The notes under the pieces were generated by a model. That model saw nothing but the letters and a program-made list of their open reading frames with translations. It ran no database searches and was not told the origin of the DNA. 64,000 nt of DNA from Juglans regia (Eukaryota; Streptophyta; Magnoliopsida; Fagales; Juglandaceae): the NCBI RefSeq assembly GCF_001411555.2, contig NC_049910.1, forward strand, positions 30,599,150 to 30,663,149. The letters run 5' to 3'. This document shows, in pieces, positions 37,641 to 49,924 of the stretch. Position numbers and translations under genes: made by a program. How positions within the stretch are numbered: position 1 is the stretch's first letter; the number at the start of each line of letters is the position of its first letter.

Positions 37641-38597
37641 CCCTAGGGCTGTACAATAAACCGAAGGACCGAACGAGACCGACTCAGACCTGCCAGCCGA
37701 TCTCGGAACCGGTCAAAACCGGTAGGGAACCGGTCGGCAAACAGTAGAATTTTATTAAAATCGACGTCGGCCAGTTCGGTCTCGGTTCGAACTAGTAGAA
37801 AACCGCTTAACCGACCGACGTCTTAAACCAAATATATATATATATATATATATATATAATGCATTCTAAAATGACGTCGTTTCCAGGTGAAACAAGTCGT
37901 TTTGCTTATGCAATTTAAAACCAAAAAAAAAAACTTATGCCTAACAGCGCCGTTTCTACCTAGGTAAACAACCTTGCTCTCAGTCTCCTCATTTCGTCGT
38001 TTCCAACCCTCAGCACTCAGTCCTCTCATTGCTCTTAGTCTCCAGCGGCGCAATGACTCATCCCTTCCAACGTCCGCAGCTGCGCAGCCTTCCACGTCCC
38101 TCCGTTTCAAGCCCTCGCTTCCACTCCACTCTCCAGCGACATCGGCATGGGAAGCTTCCTCAGCTGTCCCCTTCATTTCGTCCTCTCCACTCTCCAGATA
38201 AAATTTTTTTTGTCTAATGTTATTTCTATTTTCTTGATTGATGATAATGTTGTTTACTATTTTCTTGGATTGTTAGATGATTCTGTTGTTTACGATTTCT
38301 TGGATTGTTAGATGATTTTGTTGTTTACGATATCTATTTTCTGGATTTTTGAATTTTGTGGTTGCCTGGTTGGATTGAATGGCACATTTGAGCAATATAT
38401 TTTTTTTGAAGAGACACAACTGATTTCCAACAAACCGCCAAACTGATTGTGAACCGGCCGGCAACCGTAACAGTCGATTTTACCCCTTATATGGTCGGTT
38501 TTCGGCTGGTTTTCTTCCCCAAAATATCAGTATCGGTCGGTTTCGGTCTGTGCACAAAACCGAACCAAGGGGTCGGTTTTTCATCCCTAATCAACCC
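37636..38597. mobile_element. Non-autonomous hAT element (37644-38589)
   Basis: A 946-base element with ends TAGGGCTGTACAATAAACCG and CGGTTTTTCATCCCTA, inverted repeats of hAT type. It is flanked by ATCAGCCC (37636-37643) and ATCAACCC (38590-38597), an 8-bp duplication with one mismatch, the hallmark of hAT. Subterminal regions are rich in CCGGT/ACCGG and CGGTTCGG words. The middle has a GC-rich block with a 117-codon frame on - (37823-38176) of no recognised family and no transposase motif. A (TA)n run lies at 37831-37859. Confidence 0.85.
37831..37859. repeat. (TA)n microsatellite
   Basis: Uninterrupted AT run inside the hAT element. Confidence 0.9.
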
Positions 38598-38805
38598 TAG
38601 TAGTTGGGGGGAGTTTGAACCGCTAACCATGTTCCCAATGGCGGCTAAGAACCATGGGTGGTGCCATTTGGCATAAGGCGATTGGCTATTAACTTCAATT
38701 AATTGAACTAATCTCAAGTTATGTTTTGTTATTGGGATTTTAGGGATGGTCGAATCATCCACGTGATTTTGTGTAGATGGTTGGTTACGTTTTAAAAATA
38801 AGATA

Positions 38806-38806
<1 letters not shown>

Positions 38807-38844
<38 letters not shown>
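38807..38844. repeat. (TTA)n microsatellite
   Basis: About twelve perfect TTA units. Confidence 0.95.
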
Positions 38845-38882
38845 TAAAAAAAGATTAGAACTTGGATATTTTAGAAATCTTT

Positions 38883-39170
38883 GGCCCGTTTGAACGTTGA
38901 GATAAAATTAATCTCATCTCATCTCATCTCAACATCTAAATATCATTAAAATATAAATACTCTTCAATTTCAAATTTTTAACTTTTTCATCTAATCATTA
39001 CCTAATCATTACAACTTTTCCAAACTTCTAAAAAAAATAATTCAATTTTTTCAAATCTCAAAATAAACATAATATTAAAAAATATATTGTAATAATATTT
39101 TAACTTTATAATATTTTTATTTAATTTTTTCTCTCTCATTTATCATTTGAGAAATAATATTTGTAATCAT
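38883..39170. mobile_element. Half of a GCCCGTTTGAACGTTGAGAT MITE
   Basis: Starts GCCCGTTTGAACGTTGAGA, then repeats of CATCT (ATCTCATCTCATCTCATCTC). The opposite terminus is missing, and a long LTR-like sequence follows immediately. Confidence 0.6.
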
Positions 39171-39173
39171 AGA

Positions 39174-40198
39174 TATAACGCTCGTCCTTGTGGTGGGACT
39201 TTAGAAAATAATTTTAGAAAAAGTTTTAAAATAATTTTAGAAAATAATTTTAAAACTTTCAATTCCCTTCTCAAGATATAAAAGATTCTTCAATTAAAAT
39301 TTGAACGTTTTATATATAAATCTAAAAGAGAGTTAGTAGATTTCACTTAATTAAATTACAAAGTTCATTTTACAAAATGTGATTTCATACATTACATAAA
39401 ATGTCTAGGCTTGTCACCTCTTCTTTAGGCCATGTCAATCATGATGCTTTGTCCTCATTTTATTTTTGGGTGGGGCACACATAAAAATAAAATGAGTCTA
39501 ATATTCAGTAAGTATTACTTCATACTGTAAAAATATACTAACATATGTTTCATTCATACATTTATCATTCATCTACATACTTTACATAAAATATTTTATT
39601 TCTTTGAAAACATTACAAGTTGAGGTTTTTCTTTTAAAAAGATTTTCATTCCTCAAAACATTATCCACCTTGTACATTTCTTCATGAGAAAACTAAAACG
39701 TTTCATACATCCAATTATTCGTACCACTTTTCTTCTGGCCGGTACACACTGTTACGTCCCGTATTTTAGGATTAGAAGTCCTTTGAACCTGATTCCGCCT
39801 GTGGCAGTGAGTTGGGAATCCCTCTGTCAAGGGGGAAGCACTGGGTGCACTACCAGTACTACTTATCTGACATTACAATTTGCCCAGTCTATTAGTACCA
39901 TCATTCATTCATTCAGTCATGGCCGTTACGTAACTTCATATATTAAAATGTTCATTTCTTTTCAGTCATTTCCTTTCATTTCTTTTAATTCATTCATCTC
40001 CTTTTCATTATTTTCATTTACCAGTCAATTTCATTTCATAAAACATCATCTTATAATATAAAGCATAAACATCATCATTTCGTTTCATAGAGCATAAATA
40101 CAGTAAGTACTACATATAACATTCATTCACATGCATACAACTATTATTAGGGTGCATAAAAAGGAGATGTCAAGAAAGACCACTACATACATATACTT
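39174..40198 (+). repeat. Left part of a long LTR-like sequence
   Basis: TATAACGCTCGTCCTTGTGG at the left resembles the TGTAACGCCCCGATCCCGG start of the solo LTR at 4294, followed by the same kind of layout (AATATTCAGTAAGTA, then a GTGGCAGTGAGTTGGGA section). No gag-pol. It was split by the LINE; its continuation starts at 46083. LTR identity is inferred from likeness only. Confidence 0.45.
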
Positions 40199-40282
40199 TT
40201 TTTTTTTTTTTTTTTATAGAAGAAAAAAACAGAGGGGCATGTCCACTTACATGAATTCACAAACAGAAAACGAGTAAAACAA

Positions 40283-43200
40283 CTACTTCATTTCTTTTGT
40301 GACAATAGATGAGATACATGAGGGGCATGTTTCAAGATCATATCGATCCTCTGTGCATTCCAGGGCAGATTTGGCTAGGTGATGTGCTGCCATGTTAGCT
40401 TCTCGGAATGTATGCACCACTGACCAGCAAGCAAAAGAATTTAGTACCACCCTTGCATCTTCCACCAGCCACCCAAACTCCAGTTCTTTGAATGATGGTT
40501 CATTAAAACTACTACTTGCTTTGAATCCCCCTCCAACAAACATTGTGTTATGCCAAGCTCTTTGCAGAAAACTGCTGCTAGGAGTATGCCATAGGCTTCA
40601 GCATCGAAAGGGGTTCCTTTGAAGGATTTGTGTGCCTGTAGGCTTCCAATCAAACCACCTTGGTGATCTCTAATGAGCACTCCAATTCCTATATGCCCTT
40701 CCCTTTGATTTACAGCCGCATCCCAGTTGACTTTAAAGGAACCAGTCTCAGGCTTTCACCACTTTGGAGTCCCTACATGAGCTGTGGGATTGACAACTAT
40801 CTCCTCTGTGAGAGTTTCCCTGTATGCTACCAGTTCTGCCTTGGCCAGTTGGTGGAGAGCATTTGGATGTTTGAAGTTTTTACCATGAAGAGTATGATTC
40901 CTTCTAGTCCATATGCCCCTCATAGTAGCTGCCACTTCTTCAAGTTCCTCTAAACTAAGGATCTCTACCATTCTTGACCAGATATCAAAGATTAGATCAC
41001 TTTGAAAGGATAGTTTTTGCACCTTTTTTACTCCCTGACCCCACACATCCTTTGCAGCAATGCAGCCCCACAGAACATGTCCAGAAGTTTCAAGCTCTTG
41101 CTTACAGATCAGGCATGAACTGTGTTCCACTACTTTCCTCCTCAGATTTGCTAGAGTTGGTAGGGCCTCCTTGCATGCTCTCCATATAAATATTTTGGTA
41201 GCAGAGGTTACTCTCAACTTCCAAATAGCCTTCCAAGCTTGTTTTTCATTAGCTTTGCTTGATGTCTCCCCTTCTAGTCCACACTCCAAACTTTTGCTGA
41301 GGTGATAACCACTCTTGACAGTATATCTCCCATGTGTCGTAAATTGCCAGACTAACTGGTCCTCTCTCCCCCCAAGACTAATTGGTATTGATTTAATATC
41401 ATCAATTTCCTGTTGGGTGAAGAGCTCTTGGAGAAAAGGTTCCTTCCACTGCTGCACTTGGGGATCAATCAAATCACAAACCTTTTCACACCAACAATCG
41501 TCATCTCGAATGGACTGAATCTTATATGGATGGGAGAAGGACAACCATTTATCTGACCATATATTTACTTGTTTTCCATTCCCTACCCTCCATATGAGAC
41601 CTTCCTTTAAGAGCCTTATGCCTGCATGAATACCTCTCCAGGCAAAAGATGGCCCTGTCCCCACTTTGGCTTCTAAAAGCCCCACTTTGCTGAAGTACTT
41701 CTGCTTAAGAACCCTGGCCACTAGAGAATTTGGGTTTTGTAAAATTCTCCAACCTTGCTTGGAAAGTAAGGCTAGATTAAAGCTTCTCAAATCTCGAAAC
41801 CCAAGCCCTCCCATGTCTTTGCTGAAACTGAGCTGTTTCCAATTAACCCACTGAATTTTGGAGCTATCTTCATTGAAGCCCCACCAGAATTTCCTGAGTA
41901 GTTGAGTTATTTTGCTAGTGATGGAGGCTGGTATAAAAAACATACCCATGGCATAGGTAGGTATGGCTTGAAGGACTGCTTTGAGGAGAACTTATTTCCC
42001 TGCTGCAAAGAGAAATTTATTTTTCCAGTTTGTAACTCGACTCCATGTCCTATCAATTAGAGAATGGAATGATGCCACCTTTGCTCTTCCCACCAATGCA
42101 CGTAGACCCAAGTATCTTTCAAAAGAGCCCGAAGATTTTACTCCAGCAATCTCCAAAATTTGTTTTTAAATTGCTTGGCCATTGTTTCTGCTGAAAAAAA
42201 TTGAAGATTTGTCTTTATTTATCACCTGTCCTGAGGCCTTCTCATATATATCAAGTAAGTTGAGCACATGTCTAAGTTCCTCAATTGAAGCTTGGCAGAA
42301 GAGCAGGCTATCATCTACAAAGAAAAGGTGATTCACTGATACTAAGCCTCTTCCAATAGGGATAGGGGTCAAGAACCCACAGCCTTCAGCTTTGTTTAAA
42401 AGGGCAGTGAGGGCTTCTGCACATAGAATGAAGATGTAGGGGGATAAAGGGTCACCTTGTCTAAGGCCCCTTGAGGGCAAAAAAGACCTTTGAGGCTCAC
42501 CATTAACCAGTATTGAGTATGTAACAGACTGAAGACAGGTCTGAATTAAGTTAATCCAATGTGGAGGGAACTCCATCTTGGCCATAATAGCTTCAACAAA
42601 CTGCCACTCCACCCTATCGTAGGCCTTACTCATTTCTAATTTCATAGCCATAAAGCCTCTTTTGCCTTTCATTTTTGAGTTCATGGTATGAAGGATCTCA
42701 TAGGCAACTAGTGTGTTATCAGAAATGAGCCTCCCAGGTACAAATGCACTTTGGTTATGGGAAATGAGCTTAGGCAGGATGGCCTTCAGCCTGTTTGCAA
42801 GGGTTTTGGAGACTATTTTGTACACCACATTGCACAGGCTAATAGGTCTATAATCAGAAACTCTCTTAGGGTTTTTAATTTTTGGTATGAGGGTAATGAA
42901 AGTGTCATTAACCTCCTTAAGAGATCCACCCTGGTTTAGGACTTTGAGTGCGAAATTACACACTTGTTCACCCACTACCTCCCAGTGCTTTTGATAAAAC
43001 TGAGCTGGGAAACCATCAGGGCCAGGAGACCCTAGTGGGTTCATCTGAAAAATAGCCTCTGTTATATGTTCTCTATTGAAAGGGATCATTAACCATGCCT
43101 TCATCTCCAAATCAAGTTTTGTTTCCATAGCAGACATGCAGTTTTCAAAATTTGAGGGATGGGTGGAAGTAAATAGTGAAGAGAAGTAACCTGTGAACAC

Positions 43201-44390
43201 ACCTCCAATCTCTGCCTGCTCAGTGACATACCTTCCTTGTGAGGCCTCAACCCTTTTGATGGTATTGGTCTTTCTTCTTTGACTTGCCTGCATATGAAAA
43301 TAGTGGGTATGTCTATCTCCATGCTTAAGCCACTAGTGTTGCTTTGCCCTTTGGCGCCACTTTAGATCATTTTCTATCAAGGCAGATAACACATCCTCCT
43401 GAGCTTATTTCATGGTAGCTAAGTGGCTGCTCGAGCCAGTTTCTTGGAGGTGACCAATGTTTTGTATTCCCTGTGTAATGTTCCTGGCCTATTGTTTTTT
43501 AGTTTGCTGCTGCCAAACCAGTAACTCCTGTTTGCAGGCATCTAGTTGTCTCCTCAGAGTGCTAGCCTCACTACTTGGTCCATTATCTTCCTTCCATGCC
43601 TCACTAATGACCTTTTTGCAATCTTCCTTATGTTCCCATGCCATTTCATATTTGAAACACACTTGTCTTCTCCTTCTTCCATTACTTGTTCTGCATAATT
43701 CAATGAGGAGAGGGGAATGGTCAGATTTTACTGCTGCCAGGGCAGTGCATGAGGCATGCCTGAAAAGATCATTCCATTCCTTGTTTCCAAAAGCTCTGTC
43801 TATCTTTTCCTTTGTGAATTCCCTTCCAAGCCTGTTATTGGACCATGTAAAACTGAGTCCCTGACAGTGGATGTCATTGAGGCCATAGTAGTCTATTGCT
43901 TGCCTAAACTCCTCAATTTGTTTATAAGGTCTGCTTCCTCCTCCCATTTTCTCCTTTTGGTGCAGTATCTCATTAAAATCTCCCGGCAAAGCCAAGCCAT
44001 GGGGCTGGAAGGTTTAAGCATCTTCAAAAGTTGCCAACTCCCACTTCTTTTTCCAGTCTCTGGATGGCCATAAAAGCCAGTAAACTGCCATGTTAGTCCA
44101 CTGTCATCTTCTTGGATCAGTGCATTGATATGCCATCTAGTATAGTTAATCACTTTGACATCCCATTTATCTTTCCATAAAAGTGCAATACCACCACTTA
44201 ATCCCACACAGTCCACTGCAAAACACCCATCCATCGTTAAATTTCTCCTGATCACTTCCATCCTTTTATTTCTACTTTTAGTTTCCACTAGGAAAACTAA
44301 ATTGGGACATTTTTCCTTAACTAAATTTCTAAGGACACTAACTGACCGAGGGTTCCCAAGCCCTCGGCAGTTCCACACCAAGATACTCAT
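40283..44390 (-). pseudogene. LINE ORF2: endonuclease, reverse transcriptase, RNase H (broken)
   Basis: The start ATG (44390-44388) overlaps the ORF1 stop. The apurinic-type endonuclease (44390-43489) has ILVWNCRGLG, VETKSR and GDFNEI motifs and is frameshifted near 43990. RT (43293-42166) has PGPDGFPAQFYQKHW, DYRPISLCN, SAFVPGR, RGLRQGDPLSPYIF and FFVDDSLLF. In motif A the usual first Asp of KLDMSKAYDR is Glu (codon 42636-42634), a likely loss of a metal-binding residue. A stop separates the zf-RVT part (41949-40756, FIWRACKEALPT, CLICKQELETSGHVLWGC), and another the RNase H part (40680-40283, LLEGDSKQVV, REANMAAHHLA). A C-terminal RNase H is usual in plant L1-type LINEs. It cannot make a working protein. 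Confidence 0.92.
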
Positions 44391-45868
44391 TGATTATGGC
44401 AGGGCTGGAGACCAGCCTCTACCTGAGCAAGCAATGTTTTCTTGTTATCATCATCTTCTTTAAATTTTTTTGAAACAGAATTACAATGTGAGTTCCTTCT
44501 CTTGCATCCTCTCTGGTAAAACACTCTGGTGGACCTGTTAGGTGTTTCAGTCAGAGAGGCACCAGCATTGTCTTCCTCATGGGATGTTCTTTCACGTGCT
44601 TTCCTTTTCCACCTTCTGACAGTACTAACCAAGTCAACCCTACTAGGGTTCACATGATCATCTATACTATCCAACTTACCTGTCTCCACCCTTTTCCCGG
44701 ATACTTGCCTAGTGCCAGCAAGACTTCTAGTAGTATCCACCTCACTCCTTTGTAGGACTCCCCATTTTTCAAGATCATAAGTGGGGACCATTTATTTACT
44801 TTGCACGTGGAGGCCTCTTTTGGTACTTCAGAACCCTGTCCCATATTCTTTTGGATCCCTTGCATATCAGTAGCTTCAGTGGCTCCCTCGAGACTAAACA
44901 CCTCATACCCATGTGTTGACTGCTTGACTTCTGGGATCCAATCTGCCTGTCCCATTTGATCTTTAGGGTTCCCAAGATAACCACCCTGAATATAATCTTC
45001 GCCTACTATTGTTTCTTTTGTTGGTGGTTGAGATTGGACCCTTTGCTTCTTTTCTTCCTCGTTTTCTGCTGAGGACATATCCTGCTTTCCCGCTCTTTTT
45101 TGTTCACCACTGCATTGGCTTCCACTTCCGCCACTATCTCCTTTCTGTTCACCACTACGTTGGTTTCCACCTCCACCACCACCATACCTGCGCCTATCAA
45201 ATAAATTTGTGTTCCTGGGTTGTCCTCGTAATCAGGGTCCAAACTGATACGAGGCCTGTTCATCTCCTAGTTGCTCAGCTCTCAACCGTGCACAGTTTCT
45301 TCCTTTGTGAGACAGCACCCCACACTTAAAATAAAAACTTTGTAAACCTTCGTACTTAAAGGAAATCCAATGCTGTTTTTCACCTAGCTTCAGCCATTTC
45401 CCTCTCAGCAAAGGTTTATGTAGATCCACCGCTACCCTTACTCTGAGACACCTCCCCAAGCACGTCCATCAGCCTCAGCTTCCACTTTGATAACGTGCCC
45501 AATGGATCCTGCAAATTGCTGACCAATATCTTCCATGGACGTCCACTTAGTGCTCTTTCTTTATCTACCAACTTTTGGAATTCAATCAGAAAGCATTGCT
45601 CTCCCAACTCCTTGAAGATGACCCACCCTTCCAGCTTCCATATATGCGACATGGTGACCCTAAAACCTTCACTGTTGACACTCTTCTCCGTTAGGGCCTT
45701 TCCAACAATACAGTATTTGCCCCGTGCAGCTTCCTCGGTGTATTGTTCTGGGTTTGCATGGAAACAAGAGCTTTCTTCTCTTGATAGATGGAACCTCTCC
45801 CATTGTGTTGCCAAGTCTTCTGCCTCCATTTTTGAAAAACCAGTAATAAAACCAACCAGGTAACTCAC
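44387..45868 (-). pseudogene. LINE ORF1: DUF4283 and zinc-knuckle RNA-binding protein (broken)
   Basis: The N-terminal part (45868-45416) is an open DUF4283-type domain (start at an ATG giving MEAEDLATQW; motif HIWKLEGWVIFKELGEQCFL). A shift near 45430 moves into the next frame (45459-45232), which carries a zinc-knuckle remnant FKCGVLSHKGRNC. The first cysteine of the usual CX2CX4HX4C appears replaced. The C-terminal low-complexity part continues in several frames down to the stop at 44389-44387, which overlaps the ORF2 start as ATGA. In plant LINEs this protein binds the element RNA. Confidence 0.8.
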
Positions 45869-46064
45869 ATGAGGTGAGCCGTAACCCTTATGAGAACACC
45901 AAAAAAAACCAGCAAATCAGCCACAAAACCTCAAACCAGCAAAACCAGCCACGCAAACTCACATCAAGTGAGACGTAAACCTTTGAGTGAAAACCCAAGG
46001 CACTGAAACCTCACACTCTCTCCCAGAGAAACGAAGGCACTGAGTGGCCTTTACAACTTCATCC
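45869..46064 (-). promoter_or_regulatory. LINE 5' UTR
   Basis: About 196 bases between the target duplication and ORF1 ATG. On - it contains two CTCA(C)NTGATGTGAGT-like words (near 45870 and 45960), similar short repeats about 95 bases apart. It would hold the internal promoter; no defined promoter motif is visible. Confidence 0.5.
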
Positions 46065-46082
46065 CACTACATACATATACTT

Positions 46083-49000
46083 AAACATTAATACATTAGC
46101 ATAGATTCATAAAGCATCATTTCATTCTAGGAAAACATTTTCTTTTCTTTCATTACATAAAAGAATATTTATAAAAGTGTTTTCATTTTATTTTCTAAAG
46201 AAAAATATTTCATTTTCATTTTCATAATGTTTAAAAAACTCTAGAAGAGTATAAACATAATACTTTCCTAGAGTCCATGCCATTTTCATTTCATACGGTC
46301 CATTCACATGTGTGTCAAATGACAACCTATATGCATTCATAACCTTACGTCATTTCCTTTTCATTTACATAAGAATATTAAACTTAGAACTTGCATAATA
46401 AAAACCACTCCTAACTCTAGTGCATTCCCTTCCACATGACATTAACTTCCAACTGGTTCTTTACTTAAACTTCCTCCACTTAGACTAGTCATTGCCCAAA
46501 TAATTTTCGTAAACTATTTACTTGCATGCTTCTTCATGACATCCCTAATTGTACAAACTTATACCTTTAGGTATTCATAATATCTATTTCATTTATCTTA
46601 TACAAGTCATCATTCAATCGTTGAAGCATAATCAATTTCATAAATCGTAAGCCTAGACTATGAACCTAAAAGCCTAACTTTATTTTCTAACTAATAAAAT
46701 GAGCTCTTATACTTCACTTTAACCTCCAAACCATCACTCAACAAGCTTTACAAATTAGTCACTCTTCACCATTAGATCCAAACTACAAATACAATACGTA
46801 TCATCCATACACATACTATCCAATCCAACATCAACTCAAGTTCTCATTCACTTCCTTACCTACAAATATATTACACAATCCAAACTAAACATACATATAC
46901 AATTCACCAAACATACACGTGTCATATCCCTTTATCACCTAAAATCAACATACAATCTATTTAAAGCACTAATTTGTTTTAACAAGTTTCATCCATACTC
47001 AATACATTTAATACATATAAATATGTCAAAATGCATACCATCCACTCCCTTACAATCCAAACCAACACACCCAATACATGAAATTTGCCCATACCATTTA
47101 TACACCAACACCACACATTCACAAAACTTACAAGTTTCATACACATACCACACATTCAATACAATCTTCCTTAGTCAACCAAATACATCACTCTTTATAA
47201 TTTATCATAGTCAACACATTAAATATACAAAAATTTTCCAATTAAAAACTAACAACATTAGCATGTTTCTCAAAGTTCACTACAACTCCATTTAATCCCA
47301 ACACTTCAAGACAAACCATCTCAATCCAAACTTCATACATTCATAATAACATCTCAATACAATCAACTAGGAAGCATAACCTAAAAACCAAGCATAATCA
47401 TACAATTACAAACCACTTCTATACTCAATTATCAATATGAATAAATTTAAAGATTAACCATTAAATCTGTCCAATGAATGCCACAAACACTAAGATACAC
47501 ACTCTATTCATTTACCATTTGAGCCTAACCTAAATCCATCACACAACCATTGTTCATGCTTGGCACATCCAACATACTCAAATCTGACCAATTCTTCCAA
47601 TTGTGTTATTCTACAATTCTTATGCCACTTAATAGAACTTATACACTTCCAAAATATTATCATCTTGCAATATACATTATACATATTTCACACAAACATA
47701 AAATGCAAGAAACCCAATTTGAATACAATTTGTCCAGCCGCTTAAACCAACATACAATTGATCTTTCCAGCTTCAACACATGTCAACAACAATTCCAATC
47801 AAGAATTTCATTTCAATACTTGGTATTAATTCGTATAATTCCACTTCACACTTCCATATACATAATCTAATTTTATAAAGTAAATTACTAACATACTTGT
47901 TACTCCATTTAAACACCATACACCAAGTTCACATAACACAACCTAGAAATCCCTTAAAATCCATACACATACTCAATTTATCAATTTATAAAACATACTA
48001 CAAAATCACATCACAAACTGCTCATTAATCCCCTTCACTTCACAAGTACTATTCTCAATCGATAAGCTTATTAACAATAAATAGAATACACACATATTCA
48101 ATCCATCACCCAATTAAACTCAATATACAACTCAACCAAAGCAATATATCACTTCAATATTTAGTAACAAATTCATATCATTCCATTCCATCCTTCCATA
48201 TACCCAACTCAAATCATAACACATACTAACTTATTTACTACCCATATAAATTAATCATCCCAACCTTCACAAATATTTTACCTAACTTATAAGCCTCTTG
48301 GTAATACATAAATATTTCCAATTACAACCTAACACAAACACACATACTTCATAACAACTTTTCAATTACCACCTCAATTCTGAATAGTTTATTGAAACAT
48401 ACACATTTCATGCATAAAATCTATCCATATCAATACATCTACGCAACACAATCACAAAGCTTTATAAGCTTTATATGCACCATTAACAATCCCAACACTG
48501 CACAAACTACACCATAAACCCATTGCCTCACACATAGCACACATGCACATCACAATTACACATTTACTTCTTCTCAATTATCACAATCAATACATTCAAC
48601 ATATATAAATAAAAATCTGCCCATACTAACAGTTTCTTGCACATATAAACTCCATATACATCAAACCTACCAATTTACAAAACATTGCTTGCTCAACTAC
48701 AATTTCCTTAGTCCATGAAATCAAATATCATATCATGCAACTACGCACATACTCAAAACAAGGTCCAATTAAACTCTACACTAAACAAATAACACAAATC
48801 CTATATTTTACAATCTATATACTTCACCTCCAACTCCATTACAGTCACAACCATACCCCACTTCTTCTAAGTCTACCACAACCAATACAGTCAATATATA
48901 TAGAAAATCTGTCCAATTCAACAAAACACAATTTCGGTTTCACAAACTTGACATATTCTAAAGGTAAATGGATAGAAAATATACCATAAATCGAATGGAT

Positions 49001-49389
49001 GCAATGTGAGGGTTCGTGGTGGACTTTCACAATTGAGGCAGAGGACATGTTTGGTGCATGACAATGTCGGGACTTGATGGTTCACGGTGGTTTTCAAAAC
49101 ATAGGATGTGGTGGTGGAGGTCTCAAGCTGCCATGGCTGCAGGCATTGATAGAGGGGCTCGATGGTTTTTTATGGTGGTTCACAACTGATCAGGGGCTAT
49201 TTGGAGGGGCTTAACATACGACAATGATTGTTGGAGGAGAGGTTGAGAGAGGCATTGGGGTTATGGGTGTCAAGTGCTCGCGCAGGGTAAAGGGAACTGG
49301 CAATGGATGCCATTCAAGGTGGCTAAAGCTTGGTGGTGCACGGCGGGAGTAGCGGCTGAGGAAGGAGAGAAACAGAGAGGGGGACCAAC

Positions 49390-49426
<37 letters not shown>

Positions 49427-49594
49427 AGATCTAAGAGTGAAGCGGTTGTGGTTGGTGGTGGCCAACAATGGTGTGCTCATTACATCGTCGTCGACCACGG
49501 TGACAGCACACGGAGTCGCTAGGGCTTCCGAGAGAGAGAGGGAAATAGAGAGAGATACCAAGTGAGGGAAATATAGAGAGAAACCAAGAGAGGA
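46083..49594 (+). repeat. Right part of the long LTR-like sequence; G-poor tract
   Basis: From 46083 to about 48960 the + strand is A/C/T-rich and very poor in G, with ACATAC and CAATAC words everywhere and no gene. From 48970 composition flips to G-rich (GTGGTGG words) with a (GA)n at 49392-49421. This AC-rich then G-rich layout mirrors the solo LTR at 4294-7099 (G-poor until about 6100, then GA-rich), which supports long-LTR identity. The end is cut by the insertion at 49595. No TG...CA end with duplication was found. Confidence 0.45.
49392..49421. repeat. (GA)n microsatellite
   Basis: About fifteen perfect GA units, in the same relative position as the (GA)n in the solo LTR. Confidence 0.9.
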
Positions 49595-49924
49595 TGCTAG
49601 GGAGTTTCTAGTTCTGGAACAAGAAAATCAAGAAATATAAGAATAAAAACAAGAATTGAACCAAGAACGTAATGATGGATTTACTTCGAGGGAAATCCTG
49701 CCTCTAAGAACTATAACACAATAATACACTTCCGATGTTGTTGCCTTCTTCCCTCCTAACTATTTATACCCAACTAATTAAAAAACGCACCATATTACTT
49801 ACTACTAATAATAGAGAAGTAAAAATACATAGTATGGTTATTACATCAAATGAAACCACCATCTAACTAACTCTCCCAAACTCCCCGTATCACTACCTAC
49901 ACATTAGTCATTTTATTACAATAA
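49595..49924 (-). repeat. 3' LTR of the short Gypsy element
   Basis: 330 bases, on + from TGCTAGGGAGTTTC to TTATTACAATAA. Matches the split right LTR (52868-53120 plus 54379-54446). Confidence 0.82.

Larger units (their letters stand above)
40181..46082 (-). mobile_element. L1-type LINE (40199-46064) with 18-bp target duplication
   Basis: Read on -, a 5.87-kb element runs from about 46064 to the poly(A) tail, seen as a T-run at 40197-40215. CACTACATACATATACTT occurs at both edges (40181-40198 and 46065-46082) as a perfect 18-base duplication. Content in order: 5' UTR (46064-45869), ORF1 (45868-44387), ORF2 with endonuclease, RT, zinc-finger region and RNase H (44390-40283), poly(A). It appears full length but is disabled by frameshifts and stops. 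The perfect duplication indicates a moderately recent insertion. Confidence 0.93.

Noticed and set aside
37823..38176. 117-codon frame on - in the hAT element as a gene
   Set aside because: No family recognised and no transposase motif. Kept only as a possible captured fragment.
39684..40061. 125-codon frame on + in the LTR-like sequence
   Set aside because: Ser/Phe-rich frame from low-complexity TTCATT repeats; no domain.
43457..43864. 135-codon frame on + over the LINE endonuclease
   Set aside because: It lies antisense to a clear endonuclease frame and has no motif; its openness is a shadow of the coding strand.
49274..49522. 82-codon frame on + across the (GA)n tract
   Set aside because: Created by the GA microsatellite (Arg-Glu repeats) and flanking G-rich DNA; not a gene.
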